44,765 nt of DNA from Roseateles saccharophilus (lineage in GTDB: Bacteria; Pseudomonadota; Gammaproteobacteria; Burkholderiales; Burkholderiaceae_C). The notes beneath the pieces are model-generated. The model saw only the letters and a program-made list of their open reading frames with translations. It made no database searches and was not told where the DNA came from. Below are positions 14,718 to 23,673 of this stretch, piece after piece. Made by a program: the position numbers and the translations under genes. Location: positions 1-44,765 of the forward strand of contig NZ_SMBU01000039.1 in assembly GCF_004342485.1 (NCBI RefSeq), read 5' to 3'. Position 1 is the first letter of the stretch. Every line of letters starts with the position of its first letter.

Positions 14718-15218
14718 ATGGACGCATCCACCTTCATCACCCTCGCCTTGGCCTGCGCACCCCGCGTCCATGTGGACACCGCCCGCGCCCTCGCCCAAGT
14801 CGAAAGCGGCCTCAATCCCTGGGTCATCGGCGTCGTCGGTGGCGCGCTGCAGCGGCAACCCTGGAGCCGGGCCGAAGCGCTGGCCACCGCAAGAGCCCTG
14901 CAGGCCCAAGGCTGGAATTTCAGCGTCGGCCTGGCACAGATCAACGTCCGCAACTTCGCGAGGCTCGGGCTGACCCTCGAGACGGCGTTCGAGCCCTGCG
15001 CCAACCTGGCCGCCTTGCAGATCGTGTTGACCGACTGCTTCGACCGAGCCGGCAGCTCGGGAGACGGCGAGCAGCGCGCTCTCAGGCAGGCCCTGTCCTG
15101 CTACTACAGCGGCAACTTCGCCACCGGCTTTCGGCACGGTTACGTGCAGCGTGTCGTCCATGCCGCGACCAGACCGAAGCCTTCTGTTTCCCCAACGCCC
15201 TCGAAGGAGCAGTCATGA
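14718..15218 (+). CDS. virB1: VirB1-like lytic transglycosylase
   Basis: The start at 14718 (MDASTFITLALACAPRVHVD) is chosen by homology; a frame open further upstream is not coding there. The 166-residue product has the catalytic Glu29 in ALAQVESGLNPW and the conserved VGLAQINVRNF block near residue 78, followed by CYYSGNF. These are the hallmarks of VirB1/TrbN-type SLT enzymes that open peptidoglycan for assembly of the secretion channel. There is no obvious signal peptide, a common feature in short members. Its TGA overlaps the virB2 ATG (ATGA). Confidence 0.9.
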   Translation: MDASTFITLALACAPRVHVDTARALAQVESGLNPWVIGVVGGALQRQPWSRAEALATARALQAQGWNFSVGLAQINVRNFARLGLTLETAFEPCANLAALQIVLTDCFDRAGSSGDGEQRALRQALSCYYSGNFATGFRHGYVQRVVHAATRPKPSVSPTPSKEQS

Positions 15219-15505
15219 ACCGCAATGCCAAGTTCCAGAGCACCCTGCCCGCACTCGCCGTCCAGCTTCCCCTGGTCGTGACGTCGCCTGCGTTCGCCGC
15301 CGGTTTCGACAAACTCAACGACACGGTCACCAACGTCAACACGATCCTCGTCACGATCTCGATCGCCGTGGTGACCATCGCCATCATCTGGGCCGGCTTC
15401 AAGATGATCTTCCAGGGCGCCCGTTTGGTCGACGTCGCCAATGTGCTGATTGGCGGAACGCTGATCGGCGGTGCCGGTGCCATGGCCTCCTACATCGTCA
15501 GCTGA
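15215..15505 (+). CDS. virB2: VirB2-like pilin subunit
   Basis: A 96-residue protein preceded by AAGGAG five bases from its ATG. A long signal peptide ends TSPAFA, and the mature portion has two hydrophobic helices (ILVTISIAVVTIAIIWAGFK and VLIGGTLIGGAGAMASYIV) separated by a short polar loop. This is the layout of VirB2/TrbC pilins, which assemble the conjugative pilus. It sits between virB1 and virB3 as expected. Confidence 0.92.
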   Translation: MNRNAKFQSTLPALAVQLPLVVTSPAFAAGFDKLNDTVTNVNTILVTISIAVVTIAIIWAGFKMIFQGARLVDVANVLIGGTLIGGAGAMASYIVS

Positions 15506-15515
15506 CAACCGAGGA

Positions 15516-15854
15516 ATGGTCGTGCAAGGCGAAGCCATCTACAAGGGCGCCACACGCCCGGCGATGAAGTTCGGCGTCCCACTGGTGCCTCTCGTGGTGC
15601 TGTTCGGCGGCGGCACGCTGCTGATCCTGTGGAGCGGCGCCCTGATCAGCTGGTGGTGCTCTCTCGCCGTTGCGCTGGCCATCGTGCCAACCCTGCTCTG
15701 GATGCGATTCGTCACCACCAAGGACGACCAGCGCTTCAGGCAGGTGTTCGTTGCCATGAAGCTGCACCTGCATGACCACAACCACCGTCTCTGGCACGCG
15801 CGCAGCTACTCACCCACCGTCTACAGGGGAGCACGCGATGCTTGGCATGCCTGA
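15516..15854 (+). CDS. virB3: VirB3-like inner-membrane protein
   Basis: About 110 residues. The sequence EAIYKGATRPAMKFGVPLVP is the conserved VirB3 N-terminus, followed by two hydrophobic helices (VLFGGGTLLILWSGALI and CSLAVALAIVPTLLW). The ATG at 15516 is very near GAGG; a GTG at 15522 has better spacing to the same site and may be the true start. The 3' end overlaps virB4 by 17 bp. VirB3 is a small membrane partner of the VirB4 ATPase. Confidence 0.9.
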   Translation: MVVQGEAIYKGATRPAMKFGVPLVPLVVLFGGGTLLILWSGALISWWCSLAVALAIVPTLLWMRFVTTKDDQRFRQVFVAMKLHLHDHNHRLWHARSYSPTVYRGARDAWHA

Positions 15855-18324
15855 CAGTTCCAACGGCAGTTCACGCTGGAGCGGCCGTCGCAACGCGATG
15901 CCACGGCTGTGGACGCGGGCCAGGGTCGAGAACCCGCTTGGCAGCTTCGTACCCTTCTCGTCGCTGGTCAGCCTGAACGATGTCGTCACGCGAGGCGGCG
16001 ACTACTTCCGGGTCTGGCGCCTGGATGGCATTCCCTTCGAGAGCGCCGATGAGCACTTGGTCGCCGAACGCCATGAAGCGCTGTGCAGCCTGCTGCGCAA
16101 CCTCGCCGGCGGCCAATGGGGCGTCTGGACGCACAGGCTGCACCGTGCCGTGACTGACCGTCTCCAGGATCCGGAAGCGCCGGGTTTCGCGCAGGATCTG
16201 TCGCGCGCCTATCAAGCCAAGCTCGCCCAGCTCCCGATGATGAGCAACGAGCTCTACCTGACGTTGCTCTACAGGCCCCAGGTGTCCCGCATAGGTCGGG
16301 CGCTGCAGCCCAGGCAGCGGACGCGCACCGCGATTGCCGATGCGCAAGCCGACGCGCTGCGCGTCATGGAGGAACGGTCGGCCCTCGTCGAGCGGGTCCT
16401 GCGCGGCTTCACCCCGCGGCTGCTCGGGACTCGACAGGCGCAAGGACGCACGTTCTCGGAGCTCGCCGAGTTCCTCGGCTACCTGGTCAACGGCCGCTGG
16501 CGTGCCATCCCGATGGCCAGCGGCCCGCTGTACCGCACGCTGCCAACCACGAGGCTCTCCTTCGGTGGCGACAAGCTCGAGCTTCGGCATGGCGACGAGC
16601 GTCGGTTTGCCGCACTCGTCGATATCAAGGAGTACGCCGACGCGGTCGAGCCCGGAGTGCTCAACGCCCTCCTCTACGAAGCCAGCGAGTTCATCGAGAC
16701 GCAGAGCTTCTCCATCCTGCCGCGGCGGGAGGCGATGCGCGCGCTGGAGCTGCAACGCGATCAGCTGATCGCCAGCGACGACGTCGTTGCCAGCCAGATC
16801 GAAGAGATGGATGTCGCGCTGAACGAGCTGGGCGATGGCCAGTTCTGCATGGGCGAGTACCACTACTCCCTGGTCGTCTTCGGCAAGAGCGTTGCCGATG
16901 CCGGTCGCCGGGCCGCGAATGCCATCGGTGCCGTCGGCGAATCCTGCAGCCTGCAGCTGTCGCCCATCGATCTCGTGGCTGACGCCGCCTGGTTTGCCCA
17001 GTTGCCAGGCAACTGGCAATGGCGTCCCCGCGACGCCAAGCTGTCGTCCCGCGCCTTTGCCGCCCTGTCCAGTGCCCACAACTTTGCCTGCGGCAAGCGC
17101 GACGGCAACCCCTGGGGCGAGGCCCTTGCGCTGATGCGCACGCCGTCAGGCCAGCCGTTCTATCTGAACCTGCACAGCAGCCCGAGCGATGAAGACTCGG
17201 AAGACAAGAAACTTCCGGGCAACACGCTGATCATCGGCTCGACCGGCGTAGGCAAGACGACCCTGGAAATGTTTCTGCTGGCGTTGACCCGCAAATGGAA
17301 TCCTGCTCCACGCCTTGTGCTCTTCGACCTCGACCGCGGCTGTGAGATCGCCATTCGGGCATTGGGCGGCCGCTACTTCACGCTCGAAGCAGGCAAGCCG
17401 ACGGGCTGCAATCCCCTCCAGTGGGAACCGACGCCGGCCCGCGTCCAGTTCTGGGAACAGCTGATCCGGACCTGTATCGCCACGCTGGCCCTGCCATTGA
17501 TGCCGGCCGACGAACGGGCCATCGCCCATGCAGTCCGAGCGGTGGCCCTGATGCCCACCGCATTGCGACGCTTCTCCACCGTCCGCCAGAACCTGCCCAA
17601 GGCCGGCGAGAACAGCCTCTATGAAAGACTGGGCAGGTGGTGCGAGGGTGGCGCGCTCGGCTGGGTGTTCGACCAGGCCGATGACCGGCTTCAAGAACTC
17701 CACAGGGCGCCGGCCATCGCGTTCGACACCACCGAGTTCCTCGACCTGCCCGAGGTGCGCACGCCGGTGATGATGTACCTGCTGCAGGTCATGCAGGAGC
17801 TGGTCAACGGCGAGCGGCTGATCTATGTGATCTCAGAATTCTGGAAGGCGCTGGACCACGAGATCTTCAGCGACTTCGCCAAGCAGAAGCAGAAGACCAT
17901 CCGCAAGCAGAACGGCCTGGGCATCTTCGACACGCAGAGCCCGTCCGACGTGCTGCGCCATCCCATCGGCCGCACGATGGTCGAGCAGAGCGTGACCAAG
18001 ATCTTCCTGGCCAACCCGGAGGCGGTTCGCGAGGAATACATGGAGGGCTTCGGGCTCAGCGAGGCCGAGTTCGACATCGTCCGCAGCCTCGGCGCCCGGG
18101 GCGGCCGGCGCTTCCTCATCAAGCAGGGCAATGCCAGCGCGATCTGCGAGCTCGACCTGGCCAGCCTGGAGGACTTCGTCACCGTCCTCTCAGCCACTAC
18201 GGACAACGTCGCACTCCTGGACGCCATCCGCGCCCGTCATGGCAACGACCCGATCCAGTGGCTTCCCGTACTGCTACGCGAGGTCCAGGACCGAAAACTT
18301 CGCAACCTCGGGAGATCCACATGA
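15838..18324 (+). CDS. virB4: VirB4-like conjugation ATPase
   Basis: An 828-residue protein starting MLGMPDSSNGSSRWSG, with GGGGAG eight bases upstream; an upstream in-frame ATG at 15772 would overlap virB3 heavily. Walker A is GSTGVGKTT near residue 467. The Walker B segment reads LIYVISEFWKAL, with Ser where Asp is usual, followed by the conserved KQKQKTIRKQNGLGIFDTQS. VirB4 energises pilus biogenesis and substrate transfer at the inner membrane. Its TGA overlaps the next ATG. The Walker B change may be a subfamily trait rather than a defect, since the rest of the protein is intact. Confidence 0.95.
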   Translation: MLGMPDSSNGSSRWSGRRNAMPRLWTRARVENPLGSFVPFSSLVSLNDVVTRGGDYFRVWRLDGIPFESADEHLVAERHEALCSLLRNLAGGQWGVWTHRLHRAVTDRLQDPEAPGFAQDLSRAYQAKLAQLPMMSNELYLTLLYRPQVSRIGRALQPRQRTRTAIADAQADALRVMEERSALVERVLRGFTPRLLGTRQAQGRTFSELAEFLGYLVNGRWRAIPMASGPLYRTLPTTRLSFGGDKLELRHGDERRFAALVDIKEYADAVEPGVLNALLYEASEFIETQSFSILPRREAMRALELQRDQLIASDDVVASQIEEMDVALNELGDGQFCMGEYHYSLVVFGKSVADAGRRAANAIGAVGESCSLQLSPIDLVADAAWFAQLPGNWQWRPRDAKLSSRAFAALSSAHNFACGKRDGNPWGEALALMRTPSGQPFYLNLHSSPSDEDSEDKKLPGNTLIIGSTGVGKTTLEMFLLALTRKWNPAPRLVLFDLDRGCEIAIRALGGRYFTLEAGKPTGCNPLQWEPTPARVQFWEQLIRTCIATLALPLMPADERAIAHAVRAVALMPTALRRFSTVRQNLPKAGENSLYERLGRWCEGGALGWVFDQADDRLQELHRAPAIAFDTTEFLDLPEVRTPVMMYLLQVMQELVNGERLIYVISEFWKALDHEIFSDFAKQKQKTIRKQNGLGIFDTQSPSDVLRHPIGRTMVEQSVTKIFLANPEAVREEYMEGFGLSEAEFDIVRSLGARGGRRFLIKQGNASAICELDLASLEDFVTVLSATTDNVALLDAIRARHGNDPIQWLPVLLREVQDRKLRNLGRST

Positions 18325-18734
18325 ATGTCGTCACCAACATCGTCGCGCTGGCGTCAGCGGCCATGCTGGCCGCGCCGGCCCAGGCTCAGTTCGTCAAAGG
18401 GAATGAAGCCGTATCGGTCAGGGCCGATGGGGCCCGAAAGGTCGAAACCCCACCCATCCCCTCTGCCACCTTGGGTCCGCCGTGCAAAGCGGTCGACCCC
18501 GCCTGCTGGTCGTTGGGCGCCTGGCTGATGCTTGAGACGGCAGACGGGCTACAGGAATGCACCGAGCTCTATGCCCGACCGGAAACCTGTAGGGCATCGA
18601 CGTTCGGGTCGCTCAAGAGGCTGAGGCTCTGGGTGGTCAAGGTGAAAGGCCAATGGATGCAGTGCCCGCGCCCCGACATCGACAGCGGCTGCCTCAGCAC
18701 AAAGGCTCTGCCGCCGGTCACCACCGTTCAGTGA
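18321..18734 (+). CDS. Exported protein between virB4 and virB6, unknown
   Basis: A 137-residue protein whose ATG overlaps the virB4 stop (ATGA). The N-terminus IVALASAAMLAAPAQAQF is a clear signal peptide with cleavage after AQA. The mature part has six cysteines, with short motifs CKAVDPACW, CTELYARPETC and MQCPRPDIDSGC, suggesting disulphide bonds in the periplasm. In this position other VirB systems carry small envelope components such as VirB7 or entry-exclusion proteins, but there is no lipobox. The family is not recognised. Confidence 0.75.
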   Translation: MNVVTNIVALASAAMLAAPAQAQFVKGNEAVSVRADGARKVETPPIPSATLGPPCKAVDPACWSLGAWLMLETADGLQECTELYARPETCRASTFGSLKRLRLWVVKVKGQWMQCPRPDIDSGCLSTKALPPVTTVQ

Positions 18735-18752
18735 AGAAACCGAGGCATCACC

Positions 18753-19820
18753 ATGTTTACTTGGGTCGGCGCTCAATTCGACATCGTGCTGAACGGCTAC
18801 GTTGTCGACGTCGTCACCGCGCTGATGAGGGCGATCGCTCCCATCGCGTTGACGACGATGACGCTGTGGATCGCCCTGTATGGCTGGGCCGTCCTTCGGA
18901 ACGAAGTCTCGGAGACCGTGCCGGCCTTCATGTGGAAGGTGTTCAAGATCGGCATGGTCCTGGCCTTCGCACTGCAGTCCGGCTTCTACGTCAGCAACGT
19001 GGTCGAAACCGCGAATGCTCTCGGCACCGGCGTGGCGACAACGTTCCTGCCTCCATCGGCGGATGCAACAACGATCAGCGGGCCCTACGTGCTCCTGGAC
19101 GCCTTCAACGACAAGGCCAGCCAGCTGGTCCTCGACCTGCTGAAGGACGCGGGCATCACGCGGCCTGACCTGCTGTTCGCCGCAGCCGCGACCTCAATCG
19201 CCAATGTGATCTTCCTGTGCCTGGCCCTCTTCGTGGTCACGCTCGCAAAGGTGTTCCTCACCTTCACGCTCGCGGTCGGACCGCTGTTCATCCTCTGTCT
19301 CGCCTGGCGGCCCACTGCACGTTTCTTCGACAGCTGGCTGTCCATGCTGCTGAACTCCGTGGTGTTGGCCTGGTTCGCGTTCTTCGCACTCGGCCTGAGT
19401 TCCTTTATGGGCGGATCGCTGGTCAAGGCCATCCAGGACCAGGGCGGCTTCCAGGGACCGACCTTCAACGTCGTCGCCGAATCCCTGAAGTACTGCATCG
19501 TCATGATCCTGATGGCCATCCTCTGCTTCCAGGCACCCAGCCTCGCCTCAGCGCTCACCGGCGGCACAGCGATCCAGCAAGGTGTCCAGATGATCCAGAA
19601 CGCACTGACGGTCTCAAGGCATCTGACCAAGACCGGCGCGGGTCATGCAACCGGACCCGGTGCCCAGGGTGGCGTCGTGCGCGCCGGCGTCGGCCTCCCA
19701 TTCATGGCCGGCAAGGCCACCGCTACGGCTGCAGCTGGGGCGGCGAGCGCCGCGCGCTACGGCTACAGAACCGCCAGGACCGCTGCCTACAAGCTCGCCG
19801 CGATGCGCGGCCGCATATGA
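18753..19820 (+). CDS. virB6: VirB6/TrbL-like polytopic membrane protein
   Basis: A 355-residue protein with GAGG seven bases before ATG 18753. It has several hydrophobic helices, including IAPIALTTMTLWIALYGWAV, the IANVIFLCLALFVVTLAKVF segment with the conserved FTLAVGPLFILCLAW block, and SVVLAWFAFFALGL. The C-terminal 80 residues are Ala/Gly-rich and soluble. VirB6/TrbL proteins form part of the inner-membrane channel. The order virB4 - small exported gene - virB6 - virB5 is inverted relative to the Ti plasmid. Confidence 0.92.
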   Translation: MFTWVGAQFDIVLNGYVVDVVTALMRAIAPIALTTMTLWIALYGWAVLRNEVSETVPAFMWKVFKIGMVLAFALQSGFYVSNVVETANALGTGVATTFLPPSADATTISGPYVLLDAFNDKASQLVLDLLKDAGITRPDLLFAAAATSIANVIFLCLALFVVTLAKVFLTFTLAVGPLFILCLAWRPTARFFDSWLSMLLNSVVLAWFAFFALGLSSFMGGSLVKAIQDQGGFQGPTFNVVAESLKYCIVMILMAILCFQAPSLASALTGGTAIQQGVQMIQNALTVSRHLTKTGAGHATGPGAQGGVVRAGVGLPFMAGKATATAAAGAASAARYGYRTARTAAYKLAAMRGRI

Positions 19821-19845
19821 CACCCCACTGCACAGGAGCTTCACC

Positions 19846-20541
19846 ATGAACCTGTTTCTGAAGTTCGCCGCGTCCATCGCCGCCACGGCCTGGGTGGGCG
19901 CCGCAGAGGCCCAAGGCATCCCCGTGATCGACGTGGCCAATCTCGTGCAGACCGTGCAGCAGGTGATGAACGACATCACCAAGATCAACAACCAGGTACA
20001 GCAGATCACGCGGCTCCAGGCCCAGCTGAACAGCATGAACGGCTCGAGGAACCTCGGCAAGGTCTTCAACAATCCCGCGCTGATGAACTACGTTCCCGCC
20101 AAGGCCTACACGCAGTTCAACGCGCTGGACGCGTCGGGCTATGCCGGCCTCACGTCGACGGCGAAGACGCTGCGGGATGCCGGCATGGTCTACAACTGCA
20201 TGGACCTGTCCGCTGGCACCCGCAGGAGCTGCCAGGCGAGGCTGGCCCAGCCCTACCAACAGAAGGGAATGATCCAGGATGCGATGGCCGCGGCCGCCGG
20301 CCGTCTGAGCCAGATCCAGTCCCTGATGGGCCAGATCAACGCGACGACGGATCAGAAGTCGGTGCAGGAAATCCAGGCCCGCATCGGCGCCGAGAGTGCC
20401 CTGCTCGGCCACGAGATGTCCCAATTGCAAATGCTCCAGGGGCTTGCGGACAGCGAGGAGCGCATTGAACGCTCCCGCGACCGGGAGCGTCAGTACGAGA
20501 TGCTGAGCCGCACCGGCAAGGTCTCCACCTACCTGCCCTGA
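19846..20541 (+). CDS. virB5: VirB5/TrbJ-like minor pilin protein
   Basis: The start at 19846 (MNLFLKFAASIAATAWVGAA) has AGGAG seven bases upstream. The 231-residue product has a signal peptide ending AEAQG, then a long helical region (NLVQTVQQVMNDITKINNQV, QQITRLQAQL) typical of VirB5/TrbJ proteins, which cap or nucleate the pilus. Two cysteines (YNCMDLSAGTRRSC) may pair. It is followed after 37 bp by virB8. Confidence 0.9.
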   Translation: MNLFLKFAASIAATAWVGAAEAQGIPVIDVANLVQTVQQVMNDITKINNQVQQITRLQAQLNSMNGSRNLGKVFNNPALMNYVPAKAYTQFNALDASGYAGLTSTAKTLRDAGMVYNCMDLSAGTRRSCQARLAQPYQQKGMIQDAMAAAAGRLSQIQSLMGQINATTDQKSVQEIQARIGAESALLGHEMSQLQMLQGLADSEERIERSRDRERQYEMLSRTGKVSTYLP

Positions 20542-20578
20542 GCGGCAAGGCCCGCCGCCCCCCAACCGAAAGCCCCTC

Positions 20579-21352
20579 ATGAATGCCATCCTGACACCAG
20601 GAAGAGCCGCCGCATGGCCGATTCGACCTGATCGGCCGGCCCCAGCCGACGACGACGACCATGAACTCCAAGCGAACCGCGCCTGGGAACTCGACCGCAC
20701 CGAAATGCTCGAACGATCCGAGCGCCGCGCATGGTGGGTCGCCACAGCCGGCCTGGTCGTGGCCCTCGTCGGCATTGCCGCCGTGTTCGCCCAGGGACCG
20801 TTGCGCCGCGTGGTCGAAATCCCCATCGTCGTCGACCGGGTCACCGGCGAGGCCACGGTGCAGCAGCGTCTCAGCGTCGAGACCATTCCACCGATGGAGG
20901 CCTTGGACAAACACAACCTGGCCACCTTCGTCCGTGCGCGCGAGGGGTACAGCTGGGCGTTCCTGCAGCGGGACTTCGACCAGGTCGCGCGCATGGCGGT
21001 GCCGGCGGTGTTCGCTGACTACAACCGGCAGTTCGAGGGTCCCGACGCCCTGCAGAAGAAGATCGGCGCGGCCGAGGAATGGCGGATCGACATCGTCGGC
21101 GTCCGCCTCTCCGCGGCGGGCCGGGCCGGCAATCGCGGCGAGGCCACCGTCACCTACGACAAGTTTGTCCGCCTGACCGACCGCAACCTGGCCGAGGTCA
21201 GGACGCGGCATGTCGCCAGCATCGTTTACCAATACCAGCCCAAGGTGCTCGCCAAGGAGCGGGATCGGCTGGAGAACCCCTTCGGCTTCGTCGCGACCGC
21301 CTACCGGTCTGATCCCGAGATCAACACGGCGCCGCAGGAGGCCAAGCCATGA
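20579..21352 (+). CDS. virB8: VirB8-like inner-membrane assembly factor
   Basis: A 257-residue protein with a cytosolic N-terminus, one membrane segment (WWVATAGLVVALVGIAAVFA) and a periplasmic NTF2-like domain starting VVEIPIVVDRVTG. VirB8 nucleates assembly of the VirB9/VirB10 core. The stop overlaps the virB9 start as ATGA. Its ribosome binding site is weak, but translation may follow from the upstream genes. Confidence 0.93.
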   Translation: MNAILTPGRAAAWPIRPDRPAPADDDDHELQANRAWELDRTEMLERSERRAWWVATAGLVVALVGIAAVFAQGPLRRVVEIPIVVDRVTGEATVQQRLSVETIPPMEALDKHNLATFVRAREGYSWAFLQRDFDQVARMAVPAVFADYNRQFEGPDALQKKIGAAEEWRIDIVGVRLSAAGRAGNRGEATVTYDKFVRLTDRNLAEVRTRHVASIVYQYQPKVLAKERDRLENPFGFVATAYRSDPEINTAPQEAKP

Positions 21353-22275
21353 CATGCGCCCCAGCTCTGCGACGCCTGGTCGCAATCCTCGGCGGCATCG
21401 GCTGCGCGGCTGCATCCCTGGCCGAACCAGCAGACCCTCGACTGCGCGAAGTCACCTACAACCCTGCCGGCGTGGTGACGGTGCCGGTGAAGCGCGGCAC
21501 CGTGACGCTCATCGTCCTGGGAGCCGACGAGGCCATCACCGAAATCGCGTCGGGCCTGGGCGCCGATTGCGCCAAGCCGGACTCGGCCTGGTGCGTCGCG
21601 GCGCAGCCTGGCGGACGAACGATCTTCGTCAAGCCCAAGACATCAGCCGGCGCCAGCAACAACCTGGCGGTGGTCACCGACCGGCGCGTCCACACGTTCC
21701 GCTTCGACGTCCTCGCCGACGGCGAGTCCAAGCCACCGGTCTATCGACTGGTCGTGAAGCCGCCGGCGCCGGCGAGACCACCTACATCTGCGCCCTCACT
21801 CACGGCCGTCCAGCACCTACCGCTCCTCCCAATGCCGGAGCCCCCACCGGCGCCGCCGCCCGAGCAGATCGTCGCGGAGCGGCTGCAGGCGAAGCCGCAG
21901 GTGATGAACACGCAGTATTCGCTGGCCGAAGGCGCCAGGTCCGAGGACATCGTGCCGACGCTGGTGTTCGACGATGGCCGGTTCACCTACCTCCGGTTTC
22001 CGGGGAACCGCGAAGTGCCCGCGGTCTTCCATGTGCTCGGTGACGGCAGCGAAACCCTCGTCAACTCCCGGATGGAAGACGACCTTCTTGTCGTGGACAG
22101 GGTCAGCCGGCGGCTGATGCTGCGCGCCGGCAATGCCGTCGCCGGGATCTGGAACGAGGCCTTTGACCTGAACGGCTCCCCGCCAAATCAAGGGACCACG
22201 ATCCCAGGCGTCCAGCGCGTCCTCAAGGCCGCGCAAGCGAACTCCACGAGCGCGCCGATGGGAGTCCAGCCATGA
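21349..22275 (+). CDS. virB9: VirB9/CagX-like outer-membrane core protein
   Basis: A 308-residue protein with AGGAGG seven bases before its ATG. It begins with a signal peptide (RLVAILGGIGCAAASLAEPA). The N-terminal domain has the conserved REVTYNPAGVVTVPVKRGT block, a Pro-rich linker follows (EPPPAPPPEQ), and the C-terminal domain includes FTYLRFPGNREVPAVFHV. These are features of VirB9/TrbG/CagX proteins, which build the outer-membrane core complex with VirB7 and VirB10. It overlaps virB10 by 4 bp. Confidence 0.94.
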   Translation: MTCAPALRRLVAILGGIGCAAASLAEPADPRLREVTYNPAGVVTVPVKRGTVTLIVLGADEAITEIASGLGADCAKPDSAWCVAAQPGGRTIFVKPKTSAGASNNLAVVTDRRVHTFRFDVLADGESKPPVYRLVVKPPAPARPPTSAPSLTAVQHLPLLPMPEPPPAPPPEQIVAERLQAKPQVMNTQYSLAEGARSEDIVPTLVFDDGRFTYLRFPGNREVPAVFHVLGDGSETLVNSRMEDDLLVVDRVSRRLMLRAGNAVAGIWNEAFDLNGSPPNQGTTIPGVQRVLKAAQANSTSAPMGVQP

Positions 22276-23669
22276 ACGCCGAACCACGCTCAGGCGCCGG
22301 GGCAGACGGTGCAGCAGACGACAGCATGCTGTCCCCGCTACCTGGCGAGCCGGGCATTCCCAGCGTGACGGCGCCATCGAGGGTGGCCGTTTCCAGGAAA
22401 GGTCTGCTGGCCGTCGGCCTGTTGGTCCTCAGCCTCGTCGTCGTCTCGGCATTGGCGATCCATCGCTTCGCGACGAGCACTCGAAAGGGCGCCGACGACG
22501 ACAGGATGCTGCGCGACAAGCCGGCAGCGGCCGGGACCGAGCCCCGTCGGATCGAGATGCCTGTCGCGGCCGCATCCGCTGCCTCAACCGTCAACTCGCC
22601 GCGGGTTCCCGCAATTCTGCCCACGGACGACGAGCAGGCGGAGCCCATCGGGGTACGCCGCACGGGTTCGCAGCCGCCTTCGGGTGGCGGCCAAGCGCCG
22701 ACCTCCCCTCAGGATGCGCCGGTCCTGCTGGTCTCCACGCGACCGGCGCTGGCCAGTGCCGCACCACGGCCGACAGATGCCGGCCAGGCGACGATGGAAC
22801 AGGTATCTGCCGATGCCGAGACACAAGACCCGCTGTCCGCGACATCAAGGAACCTGCAGGCCTACCAGCGTCAGCTGCAGGGCCTGCTGGACAACCTGAC
22901 CCGAACCGCCGAACTCGCCAGTGCGGGCGGTCCCCAACCGGGTACGCCGCTCGTGCCGCCTGCAGGCCCCCTCCCCGCGCCCATGAGCAGCCAGCAAGTC
23001 TCCGGACTGTTCGGCGGACAGCTCCAGGGATCGGCGACGCCGCGCGTGGCAGCCGCGATGCTCGGCAACCGCAGCCTGACCTTGCCGAAGGGCACCGCCT
23101 TCACCTGTGCCCTCAAGACCCGCGTGATCAGCGCCGCCTCCGGCATGGTGGGCTGCCAGGTGCAGCGCAACGTCTACAGCGACGACGGGCGCGTGCTGCT
23201 GATCGAGCGAGGATCACACCTCGACGGCGAGTACCGCATCGCGGCCGTCCGTCCGGGAATGGTCCGCATCCCGGTGCTGTGGACGCGCCTGCGCACGCCG
23301 TTCGGCGTCACCGTCGACATCGAGTCTCCCGCGACCGGTCAGCTGGGTGAATCCGGCATCGACGGCGATGTCGACAACCGCTGGACCGAGCGCATCGGGG
23401 CCGCCATGCTGCTGTCGCTGATCGACGACTCGGTGAAGCTCGTCATTCAGGGTCAGGCCAACGACCGCCAGGCCAGCACCATCGTCCTGCCGTCCACGAC
23501 GGCCAACACCAGCAAGCTGGCCGAGAAGGTGTTGGACAGCACCATCAACATCCCGCCGCTGATCTATCGGAACCAGGGCGGCATCGTCGGCATCTATGTC
23601 GCCCGCGACCTCGACTTCTCGTCGGTGTATGAGTTGAGGCCGACGCCCGCGAGCTCTCCGAAGCCCTGA
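22272..23669 (+). CDS. virB10: VirB10/TrbI-like core channel protein
   Basis: A 465-residue protein with an N-terminal cytosolic segment, a membrane helix (GLLAVGLLVLSLVVVSALAI), a long proline-containing periplasmic linker and a C-terminal TrbI-type barrel domain starting about LPKGTAFTCALKTRVISAAS. It contains the conserved ERGSHLDGEYRI and GVTVDIESPA motifs. VirB10 spans both membranes and signals ATP use to the outer-membrane pore. GGGAG lies seven bases upstream of the ATG, which overlaps the virB9 stop. Confidence 0.95.
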   Translation: MNAEPRSGAGADGAADDSMLSPLPGEPGIPSVTAPSRVAVSRKGLLAVGLLVLSLVVVSALAIHRFATSTRKGADDDRMLRDKPAAAGTEPRRIEMPVAAASAASTVNSPRVPAILPTDDEQAEPIGVRRTGSQPPSGGGQAPTSPQDAPVLLVSTRPALASAAPRPTDAGQATMEQVSADAETQDPLSATSRNLQAYQRQLQGLLDNLTRTAELASAGGPQPGTPLVPPAGPLPAPMSSQQVSGLFGGQLQGSATPRVAAAMLGNRSLTLPKGTAFTCALKTRVISAASGMVGCQVQRNVYSDDGRVLLIERGSHLDGEYRIAAVRPGMVRIPVLWTRLRTPFGVTVDIESPATGQLGESGIDGDVDNRWTERIGAAMLLSLIDDSVKLVIQGQANDRQASTIVLPSTTANTSKLAEKVLDSTINIPPLIYRNQGGIVGIYVARDLDFSSVYELRPTPASSPKP

Positions 23670-23673
23670 CGCC

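Noticed and set aside
15871-17079. A 402-codon minus-strand frame
   Set aside because: Opposite virB4, whose reading frame has full family motifs.
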